A stretch of DNA of 64,000 bases from Jiella sonneratiae (GCF_017353515.1 NZ_JAFMPY010000001.1:124001-188000); one strand, 5' to 3'. Positions 7,501 through 15,663 are shown, counted from the first letter of the stretch. Translations and numbers: made by a program. The notes: a model not told the origin generated them from the letters alone.

Positions 7501-10423
7501 CGAGGTCCGCGAGCAGCTCGGCCAGCAGCGCATGACGCTGGTCGACACGCTCTCCGGCATCTCCGGCATCGTGGCGGGCGAGTTCGACCGCAACACCGAG
7601 GCCTTCGCCGAGAAGATCGCGGCGGCGTCGGAGGAACTGCGCCGCATCGCCGAGGACAACCAGTCACGCTTTGCCGGCGACAGCACCCGCCTCGCCGCCG
7701 AGTTCGAGCAGGCCATCGCCCGCATGGGCGAACTCGCCGAAACGGCACAGGGCTCGCTGAAGGTCTCCGGCGACGACTTCACCCAGCGGGTGAATCGCGC
7801 CGCCGGCGCCATGCGCAACGCCACCGGCGACATCGCCTCTGCTCTGGAGGCGCGCGCCGACAGCTTCTCGGCCGAACTCGAAGCGACGACCCAGCGGCTC
7901 GCCGGGCTCCTGGCGGAAAACCCGGTCACCGGCGAGATCGACGCATCGACGGCGCGGCTGCGCGACGAGCTCGTCGCCACCACCGAGGCGATCCGCGCCG
8001 AGGTCTCGGGGGTCGTCGGCCAGCTGCGCGGCGAGGTCGCGACGGTCTCCGGCCAGCTCCTGCAGGACGCCGAGAACGTGCGCGACGAAATCGCCAACCG
8101 CGGCGGCGACCTCTCCAGCCAGATCGCGGCGATCTCCGAGATCATCCGGCTGGAGACCGAGCGTGCGCGCACCAGCCTTCTCGAAAGCGCCGGCACGGTG
8201 GGCGAGGAACTCGCCGGCCGGATGAGCGAGACCGAGCGCGCACTCGCCACCCGCACGCGGGTGATCAACGACGAGCTCGAGGAGAAGACCCGCACCCTCG
8301 CCGCCATGCTCTCGGCCCGCAACGCCGAGATCGGACGGATGCTGGAGGAAGAGGCGCGGCCGATGATCGCCCAGATCGGCGACGGCGGGACCGAACTCGC
8401 GCGCCTGCTCCAGGTGACGACGCGCGACGCGGCGGAACGGCTGCGGGCCGAGAACGCCTCGCTGGCCGCGGCGCTGGGGCGCCGGGCGCAGGACACCATC
8501 GCCGCCCTCACCCAGTCCTCCGACGCCATCCTCGGCGCGCTGGACGAACGGGCGGCCTCGACGGTCGGCATGGTCGGTGAGATGCGCGAACAGCTGCAGC
8601 GCGACGTCGGCTCGCTGATCGGGCGGCTCGCCCAGACGTCGAGCTCGCTGCGCGGCCTCGTCGAGGAGACGGCCGGCAATCTCGGCGCGATCGACGGCAT
8701 CCTGAAGGAAAGCGGCGCCCGCTTCGCGGCGGACGCCGAGGACGCGACCAATTCGATCTCGCTCAGCGCGCGGATGCTCGACGACAATGTCGGCAAGCTC
8801 GACCAGCTGTCGACGGCCGCCTTCTCGCGCATCGCGGCGATGGCCGACCGCTTCCAGGATCACGGCGCGGTGCTGTCGGAGACCGTCGGGCTGCTCGAAC
8901 AGCGCGAGGGCGGGCTGCGCCAGGTTCTGGAGAACGGCCATGCCGGCCTCGACGAGCTGTCGTCCGGCCTGTTGACGCGGTCCGAGGAGATCGGCGGTCT
9001 GATGCGCTCGCTGGAAGAGGTGGTCGGCGGCCTGTTCGACCGCGCCGAAGAGCGTTCGCGGATGATCTCCGAGCGGCTTGCCGGCGAGGTCGGCTCTTCG
9101 CTCGGCGACGTCGAGCGGCAGATGCAGGAGGCCGAGCAGCGTTCGCTGCAGACGGCGGCGGCGCTGCGCGAATCGGTTGCGGCGGCGCTCGGCGACGCGG
9201 GTGCCCGCTTCGACCGGTCGACCGAGGAGATCCGCGAGGCCGCGGCGACGATCCGGGCCGAGCTCGAAACCGCCCGGTCCGAGATCAAGCGCGGGGTCTT
9301 CGAGCTTCCGGAGGAGACGCGGTCGACCACCGAGGCCATGCGGCGCGCGGTCTCCGACCAGATCCGGGCGCTGCGCGAACTGTCCGACATCGTGTCCCAG
9401 TCGGGCCGGGCCCTCGACGTCGCCGACCGCTCGCGGCCGGCCCCGGCGCGGCCGCAGCGCGAGGCCCGCGCCGAACCGCAGGCCACCCCGGCGCGCAAGG
9501 AAGCCGAACCGGCCAAGCCCGACTTCGACTTCGACGACGACACGCTCGACATCGAGAACGAGATCGCCGCCTCCTTCATGACCGACGGCAACCTCGCCCG
9601 CGATCTCAGGGGCTCGAGCTACGAGCCGCAGCGCAGCGAGCCGGCGCGGCCGGCGAGCGAGGCTCCGCGCTCGCAGGCTCCGGCCCAGCAGCCGGCGCCC
9701 TCGCGCCCCGCGCCGGGCGGCACGACGTCGCGGCCGGCCGGGTCCTCCGCCCCGGCTGGCACGTCCTCCGGCCAGGCGGCGCCCTTCGCCCGCTCCGCCG
9801 GCACGGGTAGCGCGGCGACCGGCCTCGGCTCGAACGGTGCGGCAGCGGCGCGGCCGTCACGGCCGGAAGAGACGAACCGGCCGGCGGCCGACCAGCCGCG
9901 CGGCGAGGCCGAACGCGGCACGGGCTGGGTGTCGAACCTCCTGCGGCGCGCCTCGCAGGACGAGGATCCGTTCGGATCCGACTTCGCCCAGCCGCAGGCG
10001 CCGGCGGCCACCCAGGGTGCGTCCGGCAGCAATGCCGCCGGACGGACACAGGCGACGCCGGAACGCTCGCCCGACCACGTCGTCGAGTCCTTGAACTCGC
10101 TGTCGATGGACATCGCCCGGGCGATCGACCACAACGCCTCGGTGGAGCTCTGGGACCGCTATCGGCGCGGCGAGCGCAACGTCTTCACCCGCCGGCTCTA
10201 CACCATGCAGGGCCAGCAGACCTTCGACGACATCCGGCGCAAGTATCAGCGCGACCTGGAATTCCGCGAGGCGGTCGACCGCTACATCGCCGACTTCGAG
10301 GCGCTGCTGCAGGACATCTCCCGCAACGATCCGGAGAACCGCGTCTCGCGGAGCTATCTCTCCTCGGATACCGGCAAGGTCTACACGATGCTCGCCCACG
10401 CCTCCGGTCGGTTCGACGGCTAG
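1571..10423 (+). CDS. Giant membrane-anchored coiled-coil protein, GPR/RgsE-like (polar growth)
   Basis: The 2950-residue product is organised as follows. An acidic N-terminus (1-60) is followed by an Ala/Pro-rich linker, then two membrane segments at about 181-203 and 220-241. A helical repeat region rich in short units such as LDERTQ, FDGRS and LGETGE spans about 250-2600. An Ala/Pro/Arg linker covers about 2620-2830, and a conserved-looking end with YRRGERNVFTRRLY closes the protein. The apolipoprotein-like helical repeats on a two-helix anchor match the Growth Pole Ring protein of Agrobacterium (about 2100 residues) and RgsE of Sinorhizobium, which organise unipolar growth; this copy is clearly longer. 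The ATG at 1571 starts the conserved MSKTKPF N-terminus. A strong terminator follows. The gene appears to be monocistronic. Family assignment is by architecture. Confidence 0.8.
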   Translation: MSKTKPFDQLSDDQVNELEEALADLSIEEAEAADAAKPATGHLEETASEENLDVVLSLEDFERQISETAGQLRDEEGEAAAASAEATPERSAADAAAAGAAGAAAAGAAAGAAAAAKAAPDAERAKTGPEEARSRPQADDARAPFGEQPRAYSQPAANDEARRNAVWAEALLQRRASRTPIWIALLASVIWVGAVAVGAASIYGSDFGTLAGGLSDPQRQGELLALAALWVLPPILFLAIGLMVRRSADLRLMSRSLAEVALRLAEPESVATERVMSVGQAVRREISSLAEGVERALSRTSNLETVVRNEVSALERAYADNEVKIRALVQDLGNEREAMLSHAERLRSAVLGSHQRLVGDVETTSDAVLGRIEDASERFTALIDERSAQFIKDYETRNDQLSELFEARGKSLREQMTAEGDSLFARLDEVAANAGHKLIEIGEKIGGDLDSRTGRIGGEIEERSASIVALLGERATGIKDTIVADSEALIGRITASADDGVRRLQETNETLARESEARSRSLADDVERRSQQLVTLFDEKSQVLDSRMTDLGDRLVADISFTAENATSQIASAGEDVSRTLDERTARLTAEFDGRSQALLDAFDTKTVSLVERTTGANERLLTAITSSGETAVARLGETGESVSRSLDERTQQLAADFDGRSRDLFETYDTKTASLVERTTGANERLLAAITTSGETAVARLGETGETISRSLDERTQQLAADFDGRSRELFEAYDSKTASLLQQTNGANERLLGAIVASSEAAVVKLGETGESVSRMLAEQNAALSQDFATRSQALIGDFRERATALEADMREASDQFVVGLTLGAESAAGSITEAGETTERAIAAQLERLSGEVDGHFGRAVSTLAERGAALSASLTDTTRVLVAELGTSSDEAVRQLTASAETANRTLDATTGRLVTRTGEITEQLTATGNEIVTRLISSADAATGLVRSRTEMLSEYGDRFVEGLSAVLDDRALTMRLQGETFLDGLETLFNERLEAIEKHGNSFQTGIAEQIDGRRARLEDSADRFLKASETELGERTARIEQLLSDNNTQMLGGLDRRIETIEKALGERGPALIAAIENRANAIEVSTERVSSALNDRSIAFAQSLAERTREIVGAFEKGHSELSELAEGAVANAGGSLDARTAELRTLLTDRVTGLEDLLSERTGSLAEALDQRLLSFDLAADSRIGALGERADEVAGKLDSAAERIHGLLSERRDEIEVVMGRVAEGFESSFASRMQLLERTLAGQSQRFVKALDEAQRLLAEDLDQKTGSVAERIEAVLGEIREAVGTTEGLLARGLDEKAAAFSSLFDERRGAIEELLTMSQDSIVNSLDQRINAIAATLASRGAELQKTLDGESSSFVNTIDEKSQTLLENLDRRTSELNTGLADRLHASERLIGEAQDALLSSFDARQEELGEALERRSASLKTIGDEMAARVTTAIDERLRNVATGFDEVVTSIVGDLSDRIGSLGKSLEETRTALVGTVESETGRFRAELDERTQGFEDHVSIAASSQLVAIESALSMVVEGLDERLSRLSAAAEGARSDIATGLSGEVEQLRRTIAASVEGLSSELRGNGESLASSIEARIAELTAVSQTAEAGVRDSLDARIERLRGLLSESRDEVSGALDQGIGAISGEIGERISRLGENLDGRTATLRAIIEDARGILVEGLDGRLAAIQSLVEGSEGTLLAALDERRDEFGRQIEGGRAALAATLEERVSALSDALFEADLKLATAFDERRDSLASLIEGAVSSAAATFEDRADDVRRTIEQSVGDVSQTLEGRREDLLAVIERGSSSLVGALDQRTEAISTALERGLGNVERTLNARAATLAEAIRGTVSEATAAMAAEAGRAREGLMAESEKVSASVGDISRLFDTASEEARSRIAGEAERLTTRLQELADELTSRTETAGSKLVSEGGKIAETISGSAEVIRSLSAESRSRFASEAEALATQIAGLTGEIRREADEVREQLGQQRMTLVDTLSGISGIVAGEFDRNTEAFAEKIAAASEELRRIAEDNQSRFAGDSTRLAAEFEQAIARMGELAETAQGSLKVSGDDFTQRVNRAAGAMRNATGDIASALEARADSFSAELEATTQRLAGLLAENPVTGEIDASTARLRDELVATTEAIRAEVSGVVGQLRGEVATVSGQLLQDAENVRDEIANRGGDLSSQIAAISEIIRLETERARTSLLESAGTVGEELAGRMSETERALATRTRVINDELEEKTRTLAAMLSARNAEIGRMLEEEARPMIAQIGDGGTELARLLQVTTRDAAERLRAENASLAAALGRRAQDTIAALTQSSDAILGALDERAASTVGMVGEMREQLQRDVGSLIGRLAQTSSSLRGLVEETAGNLGAIDGILKESGARFAADAEDATNSISLSARMLDDNVGKLDQLSTAAFSRIAAMADRFQDHGAVLSETVGLLEQREGGLRQVLENGHAGLDELSSGLLTRSEEIGGLMRSLEEVVGGLFDRAEERSRMISERLAGEVGSSLGDVERQMQEAEQRSLQTAAALRESVAAALGDAGARFDRSTEEIREAAATIRAELETARSEIKRGVFELPEETRSTTEAMRRAVSDQIRALRELSDIVSQSGRALDVADRSRPAPARPQREARAEPQATPARKEAEPAKPDFDFDDDTLDIENEIAASFMTDGNLARDLRGSSYEPQRSEPARPASEAPRSQAPAQQPAPSRPAPGGTTSRPAGSSAPAGTSSGQAAPFARSAGTGSAATGLGSNGAAAARPSRPEETNRPAADQPRGEAERGTGWVSNLLRRASQDEDPFGSDFAQPQAPAATQGASGSNAAGRTQATPERSPDHVVESLNSLSMDIARAIDHNASVELWDRYRRGERNVFTRRLYTMQGQQTFDDIRRKYQRDLEFREAVDRYIADFEALLQDISRNDPENRVSRSYLSSDTGKVYTMLAHASGRFDG
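3260..4051 (+). repeat. Four tandem 198-bp (66-codon) repeats inside the GPR-like gene
   Basis: Equivalent blocks begin at about 3260, 3458, 3656 and 3854, each exactly 198 bases apart. Units two and three are nearly identical in DNA and protein, with shared strings such as ERTTGANERLL, GETAVARLGETGE and RSLDERTQQLAADFDGRS. Units one and four are more diverged. Sixty-six residues equals three 22-mers or six 11-mers, the period of apolipoprotein-type amphipathic helices. Recent internal duplication is the simplest explanation, and copy number may vary between strains. Confidence 0.85.
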
Positions 10424-10454
10424 GCCGCTTCAGAAGACGCGGCGCCGCCTTGCG

Positions 10455-10488
10455 AAGAGCCCCGGATCGCCCGATCCGGGGCTCTTTC
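10455..10488 (+). terminator. Rho-independent terminator of the GPR-like gene
   Basis: A 15-bp perfect stem (10455-10469 with 10472-10486, AAGAGCCCCGGATCG) has a two-base centre and ends in a short T run. It starts 32 bases after the stop codon and would end the giant transcript before the next gene. Confidence 0.9.
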
Positions 10489-10745
10489 GCGTCGGCAGGG
10501 GCAGCGACACGTCTACCCGGCTATCGTTGGCCGATTCCCGGAGGCCGATTGCCGGTGGGCAAATCGCGCCGCCGCGGCTAGACTCCGCAGAACGGGAGGG
10601 GTGTGGCCGCGCGCCGCGGGCGGGCGACGTCGCCGATGGCCGTCCGCAGACGGGCCGCCTGACCCGGCCTGTGCCTCATTCCCGCCGATCTGCGGCGAAA
10701 CAAGCGCCGGCAGTCAATCGAAGCTGGCAACCCGGGAACCCACGC

Positions 10746-12593
10746 ATGCGCCACTCCTTCGCCGCCGTCTGCGCCGCAATCCTCGGCTTCGTCCCGCTCT
10801 GCGCCGCCACCGCAGCCCGGGCCGAGCCGGCACATGCGATCGCCATGCAGGGCGAGCCGGCGCTGCCGCCGGACTTCAAGGTGCCGCCCTACGTCAATGC
10901 CGAGGCGCCGCAGGGCGGCACGGTGCGCTACTGCGTCTTCGGCAATTTCGACAACCTCAACCCGGTCATCGTCCGCGGCGCGCTGACCACCGCCCGCGGC
11001 ATCTGGCTCGACAAGGAGTTCGGCAATCTCGTCTTCGAGCCGCTGATGCAGCGCTCTCCGGACGAGCCGTTCACCATGTACGGGCTGCTCGCCAAGACCG
11101 TCGAGACCGACGACAAGCGCTCCTTCGTCGAATTCCACCTCGACCCGCGGGCGAAGTTCTCCGACGGCACGAAGGTGACGCCGGAAGACGTGCTCTTCAC
11201 CGTGCGCATGCTCAGGGAATACGGCCGGCCGATGTATGCCAACTGGCTGCGGCCGGCGGTGAAGATCGAGAAGGTCGGCGACGACGGCATCCGCTTCACC
11301 TTCGACGAGACGGCCGACCGCGAGACGCCGCTCCTGATCTCCGGACTGCCGGTGCTGCCCGAGCACGCCTTCGACGAGAAGACCTTCGAGCGCACGACGC
11401 TGAAGCCGGTCATCGGCTCCGGGCCCTACGTGATCGACGACGTCAAGCCCGGCCAGGAGATCACCTACCGCAAGAACCCGGACTACTGGGCCAAGGACCT
11501 GCCGATCCGCGCCGGTACCTTCAACTACGACAAGGTGGTGATCGACTACTACCGCGATTCCAACGCCCAGTTCGAGGCCTTCAAGAAGGGCAATTGCCAC
11601 GTCTATCTGGAGGGCGATCCGAGCCACTGGCGCACCGCCTACGACTTTCCGGCGGTCAACGACGGCCGGGTGGTGAAGGAGACCTTCGAGACCGGCGCAC
11701 CGGCCAACATGCTGGGCTTCGTCTTCAACACCCGCCGCCCGGTCTTCGCCGACCGGCAGGTTCGCAAGGCGCTGTCGATGCTTTTCGACTTCGAATGGGC
11801 GAACAAGAACCTCTATTACGGCGCCTACCAGCGCACCGGGTCGTTTTTCCAGAACTCCGAGCTCTCGGCGCTCGGGCGGCCGGCGAGCGAGAAGGAGAAG
11901 GCGCTGCTCGCGCCCTATCCGGGCGACGTCGACCCCGCGGTGATGGACGGCACCTACAGGCCGACGGTCAGCGACGGATCGGGCTCCGACCGGGCGGTGC
12001 TGCGCGAGGCGCTGAAGGAACTCCAGGGCGCCGGCTACAGCTTCGCCGGCCGCCGGCTTGTCGGCCCGGACGGCACGCCGCTTTCCTTCGAAATCCTCGT
12101 CCAGTCCCCCGAACAGGAGAAGATGGCGGAAGCCTACACCCGCACGCTCGCCCGCCTCGGCATTGCCGCGAGCGTCCGCCTCGTCGACGATTCGCAGTAT
12201 CAGGCCCGCAAGAACGCCTTCGACTTCGACATGATCGTCGCCGCCTATTCGGCCTCGCTGTCGCCCGGCGCCGAGCAGGCCTATCGCTGGAGCTCGGAGG
12301 CGAGCACCGTCAACGGCTCGTTCAACTATGCCGGCGCCCACGATCCGGCGATCGACGCGCTGATCCAGAAGATCGTCACCGCCCGTTCACGCGAGGATTT
12401 CGTCGCCGCCGTCAGGGCCTACGACCGGATCCTCATCTCCGGCCACTACGTCCTGCCGCTGTTCCACCTGCCGGAGCAGAGGCTCGCCCGCTGGTGGTTC
12501 ATCAGGCATCCGAAGACGACGCCGCTCTACGGCTACCAGCTTCCGAACTTCTGGCGCGACGACGCGGCGGCGAAGCAGCCGCCGGCGCAGTGA
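10746..12593 (+). CDS. Periplasmic peptide-type ABC binding protein, YejA-like
   Basis: This 615-residue SBP_bac_5 family protein begins with a Sec signal peptide (MRHSFAAVCAAILGFVPLC, cleavage near ARAEP). The mature start HAIAMQGEPALPPDF is typical of YejA-like (microcin C/oligopeptide) binding proteins. Other family-like segments are RFTFDETADRETPLLISGLP and FDFEWANKNLYYGAY. Such proteins capture peptides in the periplasm for a YejBEF-type importer. No permease or ATPase gene is adjacent, so it is an orphan receptor here. The ATG at 10746 is the only start that places a signal peptide at the N-terminus; the Shine-Dalgarno sequence is weak. Confidence 0.88.
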   Translation: MRHSFAAVCAAILGFVPLCAATAARAEPAHAIAMQGEPALPPDFKVPPYVNAEAPQGGTVRYCVFGNFDNLNPVIVRGALTTARGIWLDKEFGNLVFEPLMQRSPDEPFTMYGLLAKTVETDDKRSFVEFHLDPRAKFSDGTKVTPEDVLFTVRMLREYGRPMYANWLRPAVKIEKVGDDGIRFTFDETADRETPLLISGLPVLPEHAFDEKTFERTTLKPVIGSGPYVIDDVKPGQEITYRKNPDYWAKDLPIRAGTFNYDKVVIDYYRDSNAQFEAFKKGNCHVYLEGDPSHWRTAYDFPAVNDGRVVKETFETGAPANMLGFVFNTRRPVFADRQVRKALSMLFDFEWANKNLYYGAYQRTGSFFQNSELSALGRPASEKEKALLAPYPGDVDPAVMDGTYRPTVSDGSGSDRAVLREALKELQGAGYSFAGRRLVGPDGTPLSFEILVQSPEQEKMAEAYTRTLARLGIAASVRLVDDSQYQARKNAFDFDMIVAAYSASLSPGAEQAYRWSSEASTVNGSFNYAGAHDPAIDALIQKIVTARSREDFVAAVRAYDRILISGHYVLPLFHLPEQRLARWWFIRHPKTTPLYGYQLPNFWRDDAAAKQPPAQ

Positions 12594-12691
12594 CGGGCGG
12601 CGCCCGGCGGGGCGCCTGCGGGCGCGCAGAAGCTCAGGCATGATCGGCGGCGTGCTGCCGGACGATCGGATCCGACGGTCGGCGCGGCGGC

Positions 12692-13837
12692 CTACTGGAG
12701 GCCCACTGCATCGACAACGCCGTCGTTGCAGCCGCCGTCGGTCGGCCGGGCGGCGGAGATGAGCGCCGCAAGGTCGGGGTCGGGCCGGATCTCGCCGACG
12801 AGACCGATCGTCAGCTCGCCGATCAGCCGGCGGTCGCCGTCCCGCGAGCAGGCGATGCGCACCCGCTTGCCGGCGCCGGCGCCGAAGCTCTCGTCGAAGG
12901 CTGCGCGGATCTCGGCCTGGGTCAGGGAGCCGCCGATCTTCGCTCCGAAGAGGTCGCGCACCTTCGAGGCGTTGATCGCACCGACCAGCGCCAGCGCGTC
13001 GTCGAAATACGCGTCCTGCGACGTGCCGGAGCAGGTGCCGTGCCGGAGCCATTCGTGGCGTTCCAGCGCCGACCGGGTGCCGGGCATCACCTCGGCGAGC
13101 GCCGCCCTCGTCTCGGCATCGACGGCGACCTCCGGCAGCGCCTCCCAGCGCCCCGCCCGATCGTCGCTGCGCTGGCGCGCGGAGACGCCGCAATATTCGC
13201 GCCCCCGCGGTTGCGGCCAGAGACCATGCAGGGTGAAGTGGTCGGCATCGAAGCGCGTCGCGGTCTGCGACCGGCATTCGGCCTTGTTCGCATGGGTTTC
13301 GCAGAAGGCCGGCTGCCAGCTTATCGCGAGAACGAATTCGCGCGGCCTTCCGCCGCCAGGCGCCGGCGCACCGCCTCGCGTCTGGCCGCCGCCTGCCGTC
13401 GTTCCGCCGGACTTGGCACCAGCATCGGCAATCAGCGGGGCCTTGCCGGCGCTTTTGCCGTCTGGACCGTCGCCGGGCATTTCGCCGTCGGTCCCGCCCG
13501 CATCGGCGATCCCGCCGCCGGGACGCTCGAAGGCCTCGCCCCGCGCGACGACCCGCACCCAGTCGCCGCAGCGCTTCTCGATCCAGCGGCGGGCGGGGTC
13601 CGCCTCGGGCAGCACCACGTAGTAGTGCGACCCGTTGACCTCGTTCTCGCCGATCAGACGGTAGGCGTGGTCGACCTCGAGCGTCGCACCGGGCTTTCCG
13701 CCGGCGGCGTCGCGGATCGAGACGGTGGCGTCGCAGGCCTTACGGGCGATGACGTAGCCGTCGAGCGGCTCCTGCGCGTCGGCACACGGCGCACACCCGA
13801 TCACCGCCAGCACGGCCGCCGCACCAACCAAGCGCAT
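12692..13837 (-). CDS. Secreted ribonuclease T2 family protein with N-terminal SH3-like region
   Basis: The 381-residue product is exported. The signal region ends in AVIGCAPCADAQ, which could be cut by signal peptidase I or act as a lipobox at C15. Residues 25-100 resemble a bacterial SH3-like domain (VRVVARG at the end), followed by a Gly/Pro-rich linker to about 165. The catalytic domain carries both T2 motifs: CAS1 FTLHGLWPQ with H204 and CAS2 HEWLRHGTCSG with H261, E262 and H266. Expected activity is non-specific RNA cleavage through 2',3'-cyclic phosphates in the periplasm or outside the cell. ATG 13837 is preceded by GGAGG at normal spacing. It converges on the YejA-like gene. Confidence 0.88.
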   Translation of the reverse strand: MRLVGAAAVLAVIGCAPCADAQEPLDGYVIARKACDATVSIRDAAGGKPGATLEVDHAYRLIGENEVNGSHYYVVLPEADPARRWIEKRCGDWVRVVARGEAFERPGGGIADAGGTDGEMPGDGPDGKSAGKAPLIADAGAKSGGTTAGGGQTRGGAPAPGGGRPREFVLAISWQPAFCETHANKAECRSQTATRFDADHFTLHGLWPQPRGREYCGVSARQRSDDRAGRWEALPEVAVDAETRAALAEVMPGTRSALERHEWLRHGTCSGTSQDAYFDDALALVGAINASKVRDLFGAKIGGSLTQAEIRAAFDESFGAGAGKRVRIACSRDGDRRLIGELTIGLVGEIRPDPDLAALISAARPTDGGCNDGVVDAVGLQ

Positions 13838-14059
13838 GTCACCCACCCTCCCGCCTTCCGGCCGCAACCGCCTCTTGCCCCCGCGCCGGCGTGACGGCGC
13901 CCGTCGCCGCCCGCCACGCCAGGATTCGAGCCGTGTGGTCCCCATCTATCCTGACGTTGCAAGCTAGACGCCAACAACTCCGGCGTAAACCGCATATCGA
14001 CGCGGCCGCCGCCGGCCGCATTCAGAAGCCGCGCCGCCGCACTATGTCGCCTGCAGGAC

Positions 14060-15043
14060 ATGTCGCCGGGAGACGGGAAAGCATTGCAGTTCGATTACGA
14101 AAAGTCGATCGACAGCCGGTCGGGCGCGACGCTGCATCTCCGGGTCAAGGAGGCCGAGGGCGCGGCCCGCGGCATCGTCCTCGTCTTTCACGGCCTTGCG
14201 GAGCATGCCGGCCGTTACGGCCGCTTCGCAAGCGAGTTGGCGGCGCGCGGATTCCACGTCCTTGCCCACGACCATCGCGGCCACGGCTCGACGGTGGCGC
14301 CGGACGCGCCGCTGCGGCGGTTCGCGACGTCCGGCGGGGCCGAGAAGGTCCTGCGGGACTGCCACGCCGTGCATCTCTTCGCGCTGGAGCGGTTCGGCCG
14401 CCTGCCGGTCGTCGTCTTCGGCCATTCCCTCGGCGGCACGATCGCGCTGAACTACGGCGAACGCTACGGCCGCGATCTCGCTGGTCTCTGCGTCTGGAAC
14501 GCCGATGTCTCGCACGGGCTCGAGCGGCGTCTCGGACGTCTCGCGCTCAAGGCCGAAAAGGCGCTGAAGGGATCGGATGTCGGCAGCGACCTGTCGCGCC
14601 GCGCGATGTTCGACGCCTGGGGAAAGTCGATTTCGCCGCGCCGCACCGGCTTCGACTGGCTCAGCCATGACGAGGCGGTGGTCGACGCCTATGTGGGCGA
14701 TCCGCTCTGCGGCTTCGTTCCGACCGTCTCGATGATGGAGGACATCGCGCGGCTGGTCTTCGAAGGCGGCTCGAAGGCGGGGCTGTCGCTGATTCCCCAC
14801 GGCCTGCCCATCCACCTTCTCGGCGGTTCGGAAGATCCGGCGACGCGGGGCGGCCGGGCGATCGGCGAACTCGCCGAAGCGCTGCACGCGCTCGACTGCG
14901 ACCGGGTCGAGAGCCTCGTCGTCGAGGGGGCCCGCCACGAGACGCTGCTCGAGACGGAAGTCTATCGCCGGCCCGCCATGGAAAGCCTCTTCGCTTTTCT
15001 CGACCGCACCCTGGCGCTCGCCGCGCGACCGGCCGAAGCCTGA
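14060..15043 (+). CDS. Alpha/beta hydrolase, monoacylglycerol lipase / lysophospholipase (PldB) type
   Basis: The 327-residue protein has the family opening FHGLAEHAGRYGRFA (about 43-57), DHRGHG (71-76) and the nucleophile elbow GHSLGG with S123. A GGSEDPATRGG segment carries the likely acid residue and GARHETLLE the likely catalytic histidine. These mark the serine-aquaporin/monoglyceride-lipase-like group that hydrolyses monoacylglycerols or lysophospholipids. No signal peptide is visible, so it should be cytosolic. CAGGA upstream of ATG 14060 is a modest ribosome site. It is divergent from the RNase T2 gene. The true lipid substrate cannot be read from sequence. Confidence 0.85.
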   Translation: MSPGDGKALQFDYEKSIDSRSGATLHLRVKEAEGAARGIVLVFHGLAEHAGRYGRFASELAARGFHVLAHDHRGHGSTVAPDAPLRRFATSGGAEKVLRDCHAVHLFALERFGRLPVVVFGHSLGGTIALNYGERYGRDLAGLCVWNADVSHGLERRLGRLALKAEKALKGSDVGSDLSRRAMFDAWGKSISPRRTGFDWLSHDEAVVDAYVGDPLCGFVPTVSMMEDIARLVFEGGSKAGLSLIPHGLPIHLLGGSEDPATRGGRAIGELAEALHALDCDRVESLVVEGARHETLLETEVYRRPAMESLFAFLDRTLALAARPAEA

Positions 15044-15107
15044 GGCCGGCGCCGCCAGCGGGATGAAGTGAGCTTCGCTCATCCTCCCGCTCCATCTTCC
15101 TTTTTCG

Positions 15108-15156
15108 GCTTGATCTCTTCCGAAAGCCGGTTCCCACTTTTCGGGATCATGCTCCA
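15108..15156. repeat. Short dispersed intergenic element common in Hyphomicrobiales
   Basis: The segment around CCGAAAGCCGGTTCCCAC, TTTTCGG and GATCATGCTC matches a short intergenic motif that I recognise as widely scattered in rhizobial genomes. It contains the dyad CCGAAA...TTTTCGG. Only one copy was noticed in this window. Confidence 0.45.
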
Positions 15157-15191
15157 GGCAACCATCCGGCGCCGCAACGCGTCTTTTCGTC

Positions 15192-15638
15192 ATGAGCGAG
15201 ATCTTCGCAAGCCCCGATCTGCAGACCGCGGCCGTGCAGCTCGTGCGGCTGCTCGCGGCGCTACTCTGTTCGGGCGCCATCGGCTTCGAGCGCGAATGGC
15301 GCCATCACTCGGCGGGGCTGCGCACGCATATGCTGGTCGGCGTCGGCGCCTGTCTCTTCACGCTGCTCATGACAATCCTGATCGGCAGCGTCGATGCCGA
15401 CAGGATCCGGTCGGACCCGCTTCGCGTCGTCGAGGCGGTGACCAGCGGCGTCGCCTTCCTCGCCGCCGGCGCGATCATCCAGTCGCGCGGTAAGGTGCAC
15501 GGGCTGACGACGGGCGCCTCGCTGTGGCTCGCGGGGGCGATCGGGCTCGCCTGCGGCCTCGGCGAATACATCCTCGCCATCCTCGCGGTGATCGTCACGC
15601 TGCTGGTGCTCGCCATCGTCCGGCTGTTCGAACGCTGA
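15192..15638 (+). CDS. MgtC/SapB family inner-membrane protein
   Basis: This 148-residue protein has four hydrophobic segments (about 17-33, 48-66, 84-100 and 108-140). It carries family motifs: GFEREWRHHSAGLRTHMLV after the first helix, and GVAFLAAGAIIQSRGKVHGL with GLTTGASLWLAGAIGLACG later. MgtC/SapB proteins are linked to magnesium starvation, acid tolerance and virulence, in part by modulating the F-type ATPase. Here the gene stands alone with no Mg transporter nearby. It lacks the C-terminal cytosolic domain of full-length MgtC and so belongs to the short SapB form. The ribosome site is weak. Confidence 0.9.
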   Translation: MSEIFASPDLQTAAVQLVRLLAALLCSGAIGFEREWRHHSAGLRTHMLVGVGACLFTLLMTILIGSVDADRIRSDPLRVVEAVTSGVAFLAAGAIIQSRGKVHGLTTGASLWLAGAIGLACGLGEYILAILAVIVTLLVLAIVRLFER

Positions 15639-15663
15639 CGGTCCGGCGGCGGGCGCCGGACGA

